From positions 1-5,561 of the forward strand of contig CAMKNF010000130.1 of NCBI GenBank assembly GCA_946414115.1: a stretch of 5,561 bases of DNA, written 5' to 3'. This stretch comes from an uncultured Ruminococcus sp. Its GTDB lineage: Bacteria > Bacillota > Clostridia > Oscillospirales > Acutalibacteraceae. This document shows, piece by piece, positions 5,379 through 5,561 of this stretch (position 1 is the first letter of the stretch; the number at the start of each line of letters is the position of its first letter). The notes beneath the pieces are model-generated. The model saw nothing but the letters and a program-made list of their open reading frames with translations, made no database searches and was not told the origin of the DNA. Both the position numbers and the translations under genes were made by a program.

Positions 5379-5404
5379 AAAATTCCCCTTTCATTTACTG
5401 CTAC

Positions 5405-5439
5405 TATCATATGCGAACGGTGAAAACGGGTGAATTATA
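5405..5439 (-). promoter_or_regulatory. Candidate promoter elements upstream of the cupin gene
   Basis: Two alternatives are visible on the minus strand. TATAAT (5434-5439) is a perfect -10, but no good -35 lies 16-18 bases upstream. CATATGATA (5405-5413) fits the CATANNNTA -10 pattern of sporulation sigma factors E/K, 14 bases before the ribosome binding site, with CACC at 5429-5432 about where a sigma-K -35 would be. Neither is convincing alone. Confidence 0.3.
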
Positions 5440-5475
5440 ACTATTTGATTATGTCTTTAGATAAACTATAATTTA

Positions 5476-5544
5476 GCCGAGTGCCTCGGCGGGCAAATCG
5501 AGTGGAAAAGTCAGTTTGTTTGGAAAAATTGCAGCCCGAATTTT
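5476..5544. other. Compact complementary segments, possible structured RNA or repeat element
   Basis: GCCGAG (5476-5481) and CTCGGC (5485-5490) make a 6-bp hairpin with a TGC loop. AAAATT (5525-5530) and AATTTT (5539-5544) flank an 8-base loop, GCAGCCCG. Within that loop GCCCG (5534-5538) is complementary to CGGGC (5490-5494) at the foot of the first hairpin, which could give a pseudoknot-like fold. The stretch is GC-richer than its surroundings around 5476-5505 and runs toward the contig edge. No gene was found in 5379-5561. It could also be the 3' end of a leftward gene beyond the window, or an intergenic repeat. Confidence 0.35.
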
Positions 5545-5561
5545 AAGTTGATATTTAGGTG

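Noticed and set aside
45..5561. CRISPR array, tRNA, rRNA, insertion sequence or toxin-antitoxin pair
   Set aside because: I found no regularly spaced repeats, cloverleaf, transposase motif, terminal inverted repeats or recognisable toxin/antitoxin gene.

Overview
The window looks like one end of an assembled contig from a low-to-moderate GC member of the Bacillota, most likely a gut Clostridia of the Oscillospiraceae/Ruminococcaceae type. That assignment is an inference from the gene families (glgB, tmcAL/ylbM, ackA, DUF378, an AEC permease, a cupin), strong GGAGG-like ribosome binding sites, AT-rich sigma-A-like promoters and short hairpin/U-tract terminators. I cannot name the species. The first 44 bases are not genomic: they carry an Illumina index read/adapter sequence, so the left edge is a sequencing artefact.

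Layout, left to right. (1) 1-44 is adapter. (2) 45-248, minus strand, is the 5' end of glgB (glycogen branching enzyme, CBM48 start), cut by the adapter. (3) 249-465 is an AT-rich intergenic region with a candidate glgB promoter, an inverted repeat and three copies of TTTATGTA. (4) 466-1602, minus strand, is tmcAL, the tRNA-Met cytidine acetate ligase. (5) 1603-1739 is a divergent control region whose two best promoters face each other. (6) 1740-2948, plus strand, is ackA (acetate kinase), closed by a strong terminator. (7) 3674-3005, minus strand, is a two-gene unit: a small zinc-ribbon membrane protein followed by a DUF378 membrane protein. (8) 3675-3842 is a second divergent control region. 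(9) 3843-4781, plus strand, is an AEC-family permease with its own terminator. (10) 4914-5378, minus strand, is a single-domain cupin. (11) 5379-5561 has no gene that I can support, but holds candidate cupin promoter elements and a compact set of complementary segments that could fold as RNA.

How the genes fit together. ackA makes ATP and acetate from acetyl phosphate, and TmcAL consumes acetate and ATP to acetylate the wobble cytidine of elongator tRNA-Met, so the divergent pair shares a metabolite. The AEC permease may export or import small organic anions, but its substrate cannot be read from the sequence. glgB belongs to glycogen storage. The zinc-ribbon/DUF378 pair and the cupin have no assigned function. 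Nothing resembles a mobile element, CRISPR array, tRNA or rRNA. The parts least explained by known families are the zinc-ribbon/DUF378 pair and the potential RNA fold at 5476-5544; neither is proof of a new system.
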